Origin: Chytriomyces cf. hyalinus JEL632
Taxonomy: Eukaryota; Chytridiomycota; Chytridiomycetes; Chytridiales; Chytriomycetaceae
Reading direction: 5' to 3'
Assembly: GCA_025435555.1 (NCBI GenBank)
Contig: JAIWWG010000116.1
Location: forward strand, 1 to 64,000
Length of the DNA stretch: 64,000 nt
In this document: in pieces, positions 22,782 to 32,786 of the stretch
How the letters are laid out: every line of letters begins with the position of its first letter
Numbering within the stretch: position 1 is the stretch's first letter
Notes under the pieces: generated by a model
What the model was told of the DNA's origin: nothing
What the model saw: only the letters and a program-made list of their open reading frames with translations
The model's database searches: none
Program-made: the position numbers and the translations under genes

Positions 22782-23922
22782 CCACAACACTTCGAGATGA
22801 GGAAAAACAGGTGGTGTCGGCAGTCGCCGCAACTACCTCGACAGTGAAATAAACACACGCGCGGGAAAGAGGATTAGCCTCACGCAGAATCAAGCTTTAC
22901 CGAAGATTGAACCTGGGTTCGTCCACGCGTGATGATATCAGGAAACACAATGAAAGAGTTTTTCTCGAGGCATTGACAGCTGATGCAAGTTCTTATGCTG
23001 CCAATGGCTCTGTTGGCGCTGGCAGAATAAGTGACAATTTGTTGATCATATTCTGCGAGGATGCTGGTCCTTTTTTGTCATTAGGTTCATGTTTATTGGA
23101 TTTCATTTAGTTGGGGCTATTAAGCATCGCAAGTTCCCCTCTTTAACCCAGCCGCGTTTCCACGGCAGTGGCCGCTTGCACACTGGGAATCGGTCCAGCA
23201 TGAAACACCGTTCGGCACGAGCTTGCAGTAGTTGTATCCAGCATACATTGTAACGCCAGCAGCACCGTCTGGCTTGTTGCGGCAACATCCCTTGTTGCCC
23301 GTAGCACCCCAATATGCGCAGATGGAGGAGTAGCAGTCAAAGTAATCGCCACACGCGGCTCCCGGTTCAGATTGCAGGACTTTGTATCCGCAGACAGCAC
23401 CGTTGGCACTCGTTGGTCCGAATCCCCAGTAGCGGCCATCCTTGAGCCAGCATATGCCACTGCCCCATGTAAAGTAGGTGCATTCGTTGGATTCCAAGCA
23501 TTTGCGGCCACACTGTTCAGCTGGAACATTGTAGTGGGCATAGTCACCGCCGTTAAAGTCGCAGTTGGGGGCCCATTGGATCTTGCCGTTTCCGTCGCCG
23601 GCGTTCCAGTAAAAGTCTTGGGCCAAGGTGGAGGAGACGAGCGTGACTGAGACGAGGAGAGCTTTGGTGAGTTGCATGATTGTTTTTTGGTGGTTGCAGT
23701 TTTTGTTCTTTTCCCATGCGGGTTTTATACCTTTCAGGCTGGATTTCAAGCGTTGATAGCAGACGCGACGCAAATTGATTGGAGATTTCCTTGAGAATTT
23801 TTCCCTTGAGCGAATCTCCAAAACGAGGTAGCCACGCCATCTCAAGCGGAGTGCGCGATTCCCAGGCCAGCCCCATTATACGAGGCTGGCTTGGTGTTAA
23901 ATCATTTCCAGAGGCCAAACAA
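22782..23922. repeat. direct repeat, copy 2, carrying a PAN-type gene
   Basis: Second copy of the segment at 16680-17823, same orientation. The non-coding flank differs only by a few small changes, for example a few extra bases near 22950. The near identity outside coding sequence points to a recent duplication or to gene conversion. Confidence 0.85.
23120..23677 (-). CDS. small secreted PAN-type Cys-rich protein, copy 2
   Basis: 185 residues, nearly identical to copy 1 at 17025-17582. It has the same signal peptide, PAN-like half and Cys-rich half. Differences are few (for example Asn for Asp before YCKLVPNG, and Thr for Ile after SCW). It again faces a fusion gene on its right, but that partner survives only as the remnant at 24329-25002, about 650 bases away. 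A longer in-frame extension upstream of the ATG at 23677 is open to 23845. I do not use it because it is not shared with the other copies and would put the signal peptide inside the protein. Confidence 0.85.
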   Translation of the reverse strand: MQLTKALLVSVTLVSSTLAQDFYWNAGDGNGKIQWAPNCDFNGGDYAHYNVPAEQCGRKCLESNECTYFTWGSGICWLKDGRYWGFGPTSANGAVCGYKVLQSEPGAACGDYFDCYSSICAYWGATGNKGCCRNKPDGAAGVTMYAGYNYCKLVPNGVSCWTDSQCASGHCRGNAAGLKRGTCDA

Positions 23923-24328
23923 TGTGAGTGAGGCCGATGGATGTGCTTGGAATGAATGCTGTGGAATGTCGTGGAATAACACTCACTGCAAACTGCTGCT
24001 GCTGTGCATGTATTGTATGGTTTTTGAGGCTGGCTGGCTGGCCGAAAATAAAATTATCCGGACTTTTCGGATTTTTGTGAATGTTTGGACCTCCAATTTG
24101 ATGACCAGCACCGATTTTTATTGCAAGATAACGCGACAGGGACCACGACGCGCATGCTCAGGGAGACACGGTGCAAGGATATGCGAAGGGATGGAATGAG
24201 GGGTAAGGGTGAGTTGAGAGTGACGCTGTCAGACAGAAGCACAGCTTCTTGGTTGCGCGTATATTCCGCCACTGCAAATTGGGAACAAGCCGGCCCGCGC
24301 TTTTTCGTTCTCGGATATAGTTCGAGGC

Positions 24329-25002
24329 TGGCGTATCACCGATGATACAGCCGCCATCAACAAAGCTATCACGGAGGGAAAACACTGCGGTCTGGGTTGC
24401 GACTCCACCACGGCCACACCAGCAATCATTTACTTTCCACCTGGCACGTACCTCGTGTCTGCTCCCCTCATCCATTACTACTCGCAAGATATGGAGTTTG
24501 CTGATTTCACGGACATCTCAGCTGGGAAGACAGAAGTTAATTTGCAACAACCTAGCTGCCCAGGACTTAACCCTTGCAAGGGCAATGCTATGGAGTCAGT
24601 CTGCAACCAGAGTCGCGAATGTAGGAACAGAGCTTGTGGGCGATTTGAGAAAGGTGGCGACTACCAATGCTGTCCCAGAGCAACACTTGAAAACTGGGGT
24701 GGTAGCGACTGTTGCATGGGCATGGCGACTGGTACGAGCTGCCATACAGATGCCAAGTGCGCGTCAGGTTACTGCAAGAACAGCGTATGCACAGAGCGAA
24801 AGCAGAATGGAGAATGTACGTGTTTTGAACTTACTCAATCTTTTAGGTACTAATGAGGGAAGGTTTTGTTTGATCTCTAGTTTGTTCACTTAATGATGAT
24901 TGCTTGAACAAGGCATGTGGCATTGCTGCGGGCAGAAGGAAAACCTGCTGCCTTTCCAGTCGCGTTATTTACGAGGACAGACAAGCATACTGCGACAGTT
25001 GA
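24329..25002 (+). pseudogene. collapsed remnant of a GH55/SMase D-like fusion gene
   Basis: The left half (24329-24480) matches the start of exon 2 of the intact fusion gene (GITDDTAAINKAI through the strand ending in SAPLIHYY). It then jumps directly to the end of exon 7, the segment before the Cys-rich tail. Both catalytic regions, about 3.3 kb in the intact gene, are gone. A TACT microhomology lies at the join. The Cys-rich region is kept in frame (GRFEKGGDYQCC, TDAKCASGYC). After an intron near 24816-24889 a shortened last exon (CSLNDDCLNKACG) ends at TGA 25000-25002. The signal-peptide exon is missing. It may be transcribed, but neither enzyme domain can be made from it. Confidence 0.8.
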
Positions 25003-25396
25003 AGAACTTCTGACTGGCAATTCTAGGATTTACAATTTATTGTTGCAAAATCACGACGTGTTTATTCGCTTCTTGCAGGCGTTGTATCGACAATAAAGCG
25101 TGTAATTAGTTTAGTTGTGTGCTCTTTTGCATCTTGGAGGCCCTGCAGTTGTTTATACGACGTTGCGCGGGAGGTTCTGCGCTGTGGAAGAATTGAGAAT
25201 CATAACACGGTTATATATTACTGAAATGGTAAAAAGCTCGAGTCATTTAAAGCATTTCGTGGACGCTGCCGCGGCCGAGTCGGACTCAGGGTAAACTTTG
25301 CTAAAAATAATCTAAAAAGAACACCTTTATTCGGACAAAAATTCCGTCTCTTTGGAAAACTACCTTTTTCCTTCCGAAATCATCTGCATCTAAACT
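25003..25396. other. intergenic between two convergent genes, no gene seen
   Basis: Holds AATAAA-type signals for the remnant on the left (near 25092) and the 3' flank of the inverted fusion gene on the right. No reading frame worth reporting. Confidence 0.5.
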
Positions 25397-28300
25397 CTAC
25401 CTCTGCGGTGGACCATCGCAGCATAAACCAAGACAGCAACCGTACCTGCAGCTCGCACAAGGGTCACGGCAGCAAGACGTACCACAGCATCCAAACTCGC
25501 AATCAGCATCGTTACAGCTGTCGTTAGCACAGAGACCGCTGTTGAGACGACTGGATAAGCAGCAGATTTTGGAGCTGCTGCCACCGCACGCATGATTCAA
25601 ACAATCATCGCTATCTGAACATTCTGTATCAAAAAAAAAAGATTGGCTCATCAGCAAAGCGCAAAGGAAAACAAAATAAAAGACCCCTTACTTTCTCCAT
25701 TTTGTTTTCGCTCCGTGCAAACGCTGTCCTTGCAGTAACCTGACGCGCATTTGGCATCGGTATGGCAGCTTGTACCCGTTACAACCCCCATACAGTAATC
25801 ACTTGTACCCCAGACTTCAAGAGTTGCTCTGGGACAACATTGGTAGTCACCACCTTTCCCAAATCGCCCACACGCTCTGTTCTGGCAGTCGCGGTTCTGT
25901 TTGCAGGTAGCCCCCGCAGCAGCGCCTTTGCAAGGGTAAAGTCCCGGGCATGTGGATGCTTGCAGAGCGACTTCAGTTTTTCCGTTAGAAATGTCGGCGA
26001 AATCGGAAAACTGCACGTCTTGCTTGTATGAAGCACTGACGACGCGTACAATCATTTTTGTTGACACTGGGCTCTCCACAATAATTTTGCTGAGTTTTCC
26101 AAGGTCTTCTGAGATAATGGTCGCGTACGTGGGGTTGTCAATGTCCAAACGGTTCGCATATGAGTAGTCCACAATACACGATGCTTGACCTTTGGTGCCA
26201 ACAAGCGTGAAGGCTGACGAGATCACGATCCCGTCCCACCGTTTTAACTGCTTGAGCAACGTTGATGGAAAGTCCGTATCGGCCCAGATTCGATGTCCAC
26301 AGGTTATCTTTGATTGTCCCAAAGCGAACGAGACTTTTGACTTCAGAGTTCAACTTGATCAGATTCACCAAAGATTGGATCCCACGCACGTATGGGTCTG
26401 ATGAGCCTTTTGAAGTATCTACGATAATAGAGCTGACTCCGCCACGGATAAAGTCTAGTTGATCGGTACGCGCATTGCTGGTCCAAGTTCCGACGGATTG
26501 TCCCTGTCCAGTAGCTGCTTGGTACCAAGCTGCTTCTCGAATGGAAGGACGAATATTTGGGGCCCAAAGATCTTGAGCTGGGTTTGCAAAGGAAATTCCG
26601 TTACCGTATCCGTAACGTGGTGCCTTGATGGATTTGTAGTAATCCTGTGGTTATTTGTTAATTTTCTGTTGATATTCCGCTGAGCAAGAAAGCGAACGCA
26701 CCAAAACAACTTGTGGCTGGTTCTCATAGTCAATGTAGAGTCCTTCCTTAGATCCCAATCCTTTCACAAATTCAGGAGTGAAAAACACTTTCGCCTCATC
26801 CAAAGAAGACACAGAGTACATAATGTTCAACGGAATGGATTTCGTCAAGTCATGAATCATGCTCATCAGCTTCATGGGCGCATTAAACGCGGTCGGCGCT
26901 CGAACCAGCGAAGTCTTGATATCCAACATGATGGTTGAAATCTTGCCCGGCTGTGCCGTCAACTTTTCACGAAGCTTGTTGAGATAGTCTTGAGCAGTTT
27001 GATCTTGCGTTCCGCATTCTTTTTCTGCGTTGGCCGAGTGGCAAATGGCAATGGCTCCACCTTCGTACGACCGGTATGCAAAGTCGGGTTCAAGTGCGTT
27101 TGCGCCTTGATCGATGAATTTTTGGACTTCTTCCATGGTATTGGGGTTGTGTCCTACCACCCAGAATGGTCGGATTCTTTTGGGGGTGCTAGGGGTGGGT
27201 GGCAGGTCTCCTGATGACTTTCCAGCAATGACTGTCATAATTTCAAAAAACATGTCAAGAACTAAGCAAGCGCAAGTTCAAATACTCTTACCAAACATGG
27301 CAAGCGTTGAGCAAAAAGTCGCATGGAGCGTTTCCGCAGGAAGAGAAGGGACAGAATTGATTGCAATCATATTGGATGTCCCTACAGTGTTGAGATTGAA
27401 CATGCTCACTCCTCGACTGGACTCGATGGAAACCATGTTATCTTGACACGAAAGTGCGTCGATACACGCCTGTCCATAGTTTTCAAAAAAGCTGTACAGG
27501 CCTGCTCCGTAAATCATAATGTTGCTCGACTGGACAATACGCAGTCCCCAGGATCGGACGCACGATTTGCTTTCTGGAAGGCAATTGGAGAAATCGGGGT
27601 CATTGTAGGTGGGGTTGGGTTTAAACGGCGTTAACGCGTCTGGGGTGCCCTGGTAGTATGGAGTCTCAGATTGAAGCATGGCAGGCAAAGATGTTGGAAG
27701 CTCCCGGAGAACTGGTAATTGTACAACTGATTATGTTCAGCAGCGGTTCCATACAGCCAGACAGGCGACTCGCTTTCAATGAGAACTCCTCTTCCTGTGA
27801 AGATGCTGACTTGAGTGCTGCCGCCAGAGTCCAAATCGTGGTCGGCTGTCCACATCCAAGAGTTTTCAATGTAGACTCCAGCGCTCTTTGTAATGTGCAT
27901 CATGAGGAAAGGTCCTGAGCAGGTTTCGTAGTTCAAGGTTCCATGCAAGCACTCGGCCTGCTGCAAATGACTTCCAACCGTGCCACCAACTCTTCCGTGG
28001 ACATCCCACATTCCCGTAGCACCAGGGGAGCTCGATTTCATGTTGAATTGGATGAGAATAGCATCCTGGTTGCGCGCCAGAAGTTTCTGGAAAATAACAA
28101 CAGAATCAGTTTATGTCACAAGCAACATTGCCTTTGCAAATCTTACCAAACATGAGATCCGAGATTTCAACCGACCCGACATCCCCAACATTGCCCACTT
28201 GAAATACATGGAACTGGGGCTGCTGGATTCTGGAATGCGGCACCCTTTGCCATAATGATGGGCCAAGCTTCACCAACAATACGCACGCCTTTCGGGACAA

Positions 28301-29834
28301 GAATGGTACGAGACACAATGTAGGCGCCATGGTCAAAGAAAACAACTTGCGATGAGGAAGCAGAGTTGAGCACGTTTTGAATGGCATCCGTGTCGTCGGT
28401 AGCACCGTCACCTGATAAAAAAGAACGGGGAGAAATGAGCAATAAGAAATACTTTTGGGAAAAATAATATAGAAGTAAGGCGCACACACCTCTCGCTCCA
28501 GCACTTTTCACACTAAGAAACGCGGACGCAGGCAGGTCCTTGTATTGTGGCTTGCTCCTTTCGAAAAACTTGCCACTCGCGTCCAGTAATTCAGTGGGCT
28601 TCTCAATGCCGTCCAAGCGACCCTGCATGCGGAACGGTGAGTCACCGCCAAAATAGACTCCCTGTCCCCATGACTTGACCACCGTGTTTCCATACAGCAC
28701 AACTTCTCCAGAGTCCGTCACTGCAGTGGCTGTGTTGTCGAAATTCACATTGTCGACAACGAGCGAGCCCGGATGATCCATTGCTGGCGATACCGAAGGA
28801 GGTCTTGATACCGATTCTGGTGTTGGAGATCTTACTGTCCAGCAAAATTACAGATCCAACGTCTTGTTTGGCCACTCGATGGATTGACAGCGCTCATGTC
28901 GATTCCAACGTCACAAGTGTTGATTTGTAGGGACTTGAAGACCCATCCCCAGTCCCAACTCATGGTGACGGCGGTGTTGCATGAGTTGAAGACAATGTTA
29001 CGAGTTGTAAACTGCTGGTTTCCAACATCCATTCCAATGTTTCCGCCGTTCAAGACAATATCGGTGAAAAAACCCGCCAGATCCTTGGATTCTATTTGGT
29101 CAGGCGGAATTCCCAGTTGTCAAGTAAAATTCTCACCGTTTTCAATAAAGATTCCCTTCTGCTGGTTGTCGGGCGAAGCCGGAGCCATGGTGATTTCAAT
29201 GTTTTGGAGACTGGTTGCTTGAGAAACTTGCCAGTGAATTCCAGCCAATCAAGGCCGTGGCAGGAAGCCCAGTCAAATCGATTTTCAAGTTGCGAATCTG
29301 GCGGAAAAAGTTGTTCTGGTTCACAAACCAGTTGACACCGCCAGGGCCGTACGGGTCAGCGTCAATAACGTAAGTGAACCATGGGTATGTCATGACAAAG
29401 TTGGCGGCAGCCTTGATGGTGGGAAGTTGGTTGGCGTCTCCAATCATGAATGTGTAGTAGTACTGGATGAGCGGAGCAGACACGAGGTACGTGCCAGGTG
29501 GGAAGTAAATGATAGCTGGTGTGGCCGTGGTGGAGTCACAACCGAGACCGCAGCGTTTTCCCTCCGTGATAGCTTTGTTGATAGGCAGGCTGTAGTCATC
29601 GGTGATACCGTCACCTGGTAATGCAGTCAAGGATGCTTTAGAAAACAGATGGACAAGGCCAAGTCAATCAAGAAGTAAGGGTCACCCATTGCTCCGTACG
29701 CGCGAACATCTCTGAACACGGTGTATGCGCTGTCACCGCCGAATGGTAAGACTCCTTGGTGCTTTGATGTCTTGAAGCCAGAAGCTGGCGTGGCTCAGAC
29801 CGACCAGCGACAGCACGAACAACAGGACTTGCAT
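25397..29834 (-). pseudogene. GH55 / sphingomyelinase D-like / Cys-rich fusion gene, full-length inverted copy with frame breaks
   Basis: Same exon order, intron positions and domains as 17883-22362: signal peptide, two GH55 beta-helix halves, SMase D-like domain (most of it open at 27253-26651, with the GHNPN and DIK motifs kept) and Cys-rich tail ending at 25397. The frame is interrupted at least eight times: near 29,790, 29,245, 28,865, 28,768, 28,205, 27,705, 27,682 and 26,230. Near 29,600, close to the start of exon 2, three extra bases together keep the frame. Every difference in phase is one extra base relative to the intact copy; no single-base losses were found. Either the gene is decaying by insertions only, which would be odd, or the assembled sequence has insertion errors and the gene is intact. 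A TATA box stands at 29884-29877. Confidence 0.75.
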
Positions 29835-29876
29835 CTGGTTTGAAAATTTCGTTGAATGCTGGAATGGCGTGAGTGG

Positions 29877-29884
29877 TTTTTATA
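29877..29884 (-). promoter_or_regulatory. TATA box of the inverted fusion gene
   Basis: TATAAAAA on the minus strand, about 43 bases before the ATG at 29834. Confidence 0.55.
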
Positions 29885-30478
29885 TGATTATATTGGTGCA
29901 ATCAGGAATAATTTAAGAGGGCTTGTCTGGTAGCACGCGAACTTGGGCTGGCTGACTCTCTTCCGCCTCAGGCTCCCTTCCTCTTCCTCAGTTGCATCCT
30001 CAGTTGCTGTATGCAGTATGTCCCTCTGCGTGCGTGCATGCATGCATGCATGTGCATCCCATCCCTGGTAACGTTTTCCGTCCTTCCGTCGGTGCCGTTC
30101 CTTGTCCTCGTCGCGTGCCCCTTAATCACAGAACTCACCGAGAAATTCAATCCAATCAACCAAGCTCCGACGCAATTTAATATCAACAAAGTAAATTGCG
30201 TTTGCCACAATGTTCAACACCCGAAAATAGAAAATAGTGTTTGCCGCTTTCAATCACATTCCATTCATCGCATTCCATCGCACTCTGCAGACAACAATCA
30301 ACAATTAATTCGGATGCATCATCCGCGCATGCATACATACACACATTGTTGTTGCCCAACAAATTGCCCAGTTTTGTTTCTTTATTTGGAGATAGATTCG
30401 CTCAAGTGAATTTCAATCAATCAATTGTAAACAATCAAACTGACTTGCAAACAACTCAAGCCCAGTCAATCCAAACAA

Positions 30479-30486
30479 TATAAAAA
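30479..30486 (+). promoter_or_regulatory. TATA box of PAN-type copy 3
   Basis: TATAAAAA about 90 bases before the ATG at 30576, with the repeat-rich leader between them. Confidence 0.55.
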
Positions 30487-30499
30487 TCATCCCCAAAAC

Positions 30500-30572
30500 A
30501 CCAACAACCCAACAACCCAACAACCCAACAACCCACCAAAACAAACAAACAAACAAACAAACAAACAAACAA
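30500..30572 (+). repeat. CAACC and CAAA microsatellites in a 5' leader
   Basis: About six units of a CAACC/CAACCCAA pattern are followed by about eight CAAA units, ending four bases before the ATG at 30576. An A/C-rich leader without secondary structure would suit high translation. Confidence 0.8.
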
Positions 30573-30575
30573 AAC

Positions 30576-31126
30576 ATGCGATTCACCAAAGCTCTCTTTG
30601 CTGCAGTCACCCTCGTCTCCTCCACCCTCGCCCAAGACTGGCACGACGGCGACGGCAACGGCAAGATCCAATGGGCCATGGACTGCGACTTTAACGGCGG
30701 CGACTACGCTCACTACAACATCCCCGGTGAAGCAGTGTGGCCGCAAATGCTTGGAATCCAACCAATGCACCTACTTTACATGGAACAACGGCGTTTGCTG
30801 GCTTAAAGACGGCCGCCACTGGGGAATCACTCCTTGGGGTGCCAAGGGTGCCGTTTGCGGTTACAAGCGCCAAAGAAATGACGGTGACGAATGTGGTGAT
30901 TACTTTGACTTGCTACTCGTCCATCTGCGCGTACTGGGGTGCCACGGGCCATAAAGCATGTTGCCGCAACAAGCCAGACGGTCAAGCCGGCGTGTCTGGG
31001 TATGCCGGATACGACTACTGCAAGCTTGTCCCTGACGGTGTTTCATGCTGGGCCGATGATCATTGTGCAAGCCGCCACTGTCGTGGAAACTTGGGTGGGC
31101 TTAAGCGGGGAACTTGCAAGGCTTGA
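30576..31126 (+). pseudogene. small secreted PAN-type Cys-rich protein, copy 3, two frame breaks
   Basis: Homologous over its full length to the two intact copies (17025-17582, 23120-23677) but more diverged. It has the signal peptide MRFTKALFAAVTLVSSTLA, the PAN-like half with QCGRKCLESNQCTYFTW, and the Cys-rich half ending in RHCRGNLGGLKRGTCKA. Two breaks interrupt it, near 30,728 and near 30,905. Each is one extra base relative to the intact genes, and downstream protein similarity is preserved each time. As the conserved cysteines all remain, sequence error is as likely as decay. It stands head to head with the inverted fusion gene, completing the third divergent unit. Confidence 0.75.
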
Positions 31127-31450
31127 TTGATGGTGGGCCGCTGTCGGAATAGAAAAATAAATTAGACATCGCGCGCGACTCGAAATACATTTACCAATTG
31201 AACTATATATGTACTCAACATCCTTGTCATGTTTGTTCGGATTATCATCGATCCTATTAAATAGTAGATTTGAAAGCAAATATCAGATATTTACACGCAG
31301 ACACACAACAGCCGAAAGTCTCATTGGCAGTTCATTTTGTAAGCCGCACTTTGATTCTTCAACGCGTTTTTTATTTCTTTAGATTTACTTTGATTCTTCA
31401 CCGCGTTTTTTACTTCTTTAGATTTACTCTACATATCCTCACAACACACT

Positions 31451-32421
31451 TCAACAGCTGAGAGGAATTCTGACAGCATCCTTGTCATGCTTGTCCAAGT
31501 TTCCAAGGTCAAAGATGCCTTCAAGGGTAGCCAAGAAGCTGTAGTGGTCATAGTGCGCATTGTCGACAAGACCTGCTCCCTTGATGCCCTTTCCGAGGAG
31601 AATCGAGTCTGTTGAAAGACAGAGTAAATACGCTTGAATAAAGAAATACAAACAGAATCAAAAATTAAAATACACACAGATATGGTTTGGCCCAAAATAC
31701 GTCTCCGACTCATCAAACACAACGTGAAACAACACATTCGCAAACGCAGGGTCCACCAATTTGGGCTCCAAAAACGTCTTGAGCCAGTTGGAAGCATACG
31801 ACGCGCTCGTATCATGTCCGTCATTGTTCATATCAGGTGTGTAGAAAATGTAATTTGGAAGCTTTCCAGCAGCCGCGTCACGGGTGAGTTGGTCCGAATT
31901 GACAATGTTGGCGCAACGGGTGAGGTTCCCGCGGATGTTGTTGAAGGACATGAAGGGGTTGTGTTTGCGGCGGTATGTGCCAGGAGGATGTGCCGGTGAA
32001 GCAGTTTCCTGGGTAGGATTCTTGGTATGATTTCCACGTCTTGCCTTTTTGCTCGAGGAGGTCAACGACCGAGTTCTGTTGGTGGGGAGAATGCGTCAGT
32101 TTCATTGGTATTTCTTGATTGTGTGATACTCACAGCGCCAATCTTGCAGTCAAAGTCAAGCAGACACATGTTTCTGCTTCCGGAGATCATGGCAATGTAG
32201 TTTGGCTGGGACGGGTGAGTGACGCCATAAAAGTTGTTGAGCAGGTATCCCTTCTTGACGAGTGTGCTGCCCATGTAGGAGTCAGCCAGGATGGTGGATC
32301 CGTCCTGGTTCTCAAGGACAATGGTCATGACGCTCTTGATGGGCTGGCATGCGGCTGCGACTTGGGAGACGGCTGCAGCAGCAAGGACTGCGAGAGCGAG
32401 TGCGGAGTTGGCGAAGTGCAT
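31451..32421 (-). CDS. secreted phosphoesterase-family protein (acid phosphatase / phospholipase C type)
   Basis: Exon 1 (32421 to about 32134) encodes a signal peptide ending near VAAAC, then VMTIVLENQDG and GVTHPSQPNYIAMISG. These are the metal-binding motifs of the phosphoesterase family (PF04185), found in fungal acid phosphatases and bacterial phospholipases C. Exon 2 (about 32079-31681) has the NCFTG...RKHNPFMSF segment and FDESE, another family signature. Exon 3 (to 31451) has DNAHYDHYSFLATLEGIF and the terminal LGNLDKHD segment. About 310 residues in all, normal for fungal members. One extra base near 31,982, between NCFTG and RKHNPF, breaks the frame of exon 2; everything else is intact, so I call it a gene. 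It probably releases phosphate outside the cell. Confidence 0.8.
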
Positions 32422-32786
32422 TTTCTGACTGGAATTCTGATCACCCCCAATTGTGACTATTTCTCGTTTGTGCTTAGCAGTTTGCAGTGATCAATTTTCT
32501 GTGTGGACTTGGGTTTTCAATTTTCAAAAATTGGTCACGCGGCAAATTGCATCAAACCAACGAACATGTGCCCATCAGCGTATGTAAACCTGCCTTCTTC
32601 AGTGAATGGCATTTATTTATGCGACGAGACAGGCGCAGTCATCATTATGATCAAGTAGCAGCAGCAGTAGCAGCACCGTGCATGAACTGAGTCTGGTCTC
32701 TTCACAAGCTCACATCCAAAAAGCGGCATTATTACACTGAAATCTTCATTTTATTCTTTAAGCACACACACACATGAACATCACTG

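Larger units (their letters stand above)
29835..30575. promoter_or_regulatory. shared divergent promoter of inverted fusion gene and PAN-type copy 3
   Basis: 740 bases without a credible gene between two divergent starts. TATAAAAA boxes face both ways (29884-29877 for the left gene, 30479-30486 for the right). The right-hand leader is made of simple repeats. The region is more than twice as long as in the first unit and not visibly similar to it. Confidence 0.55.

Noticed and set aside
30490-30572. CAACC/CAAA repeats as a CRISPR-like or telomeric array
   Set aside because: Units are 4-8 bases without spacers and form a microsatellite in a 5' leader; the telomere pattern does not match.
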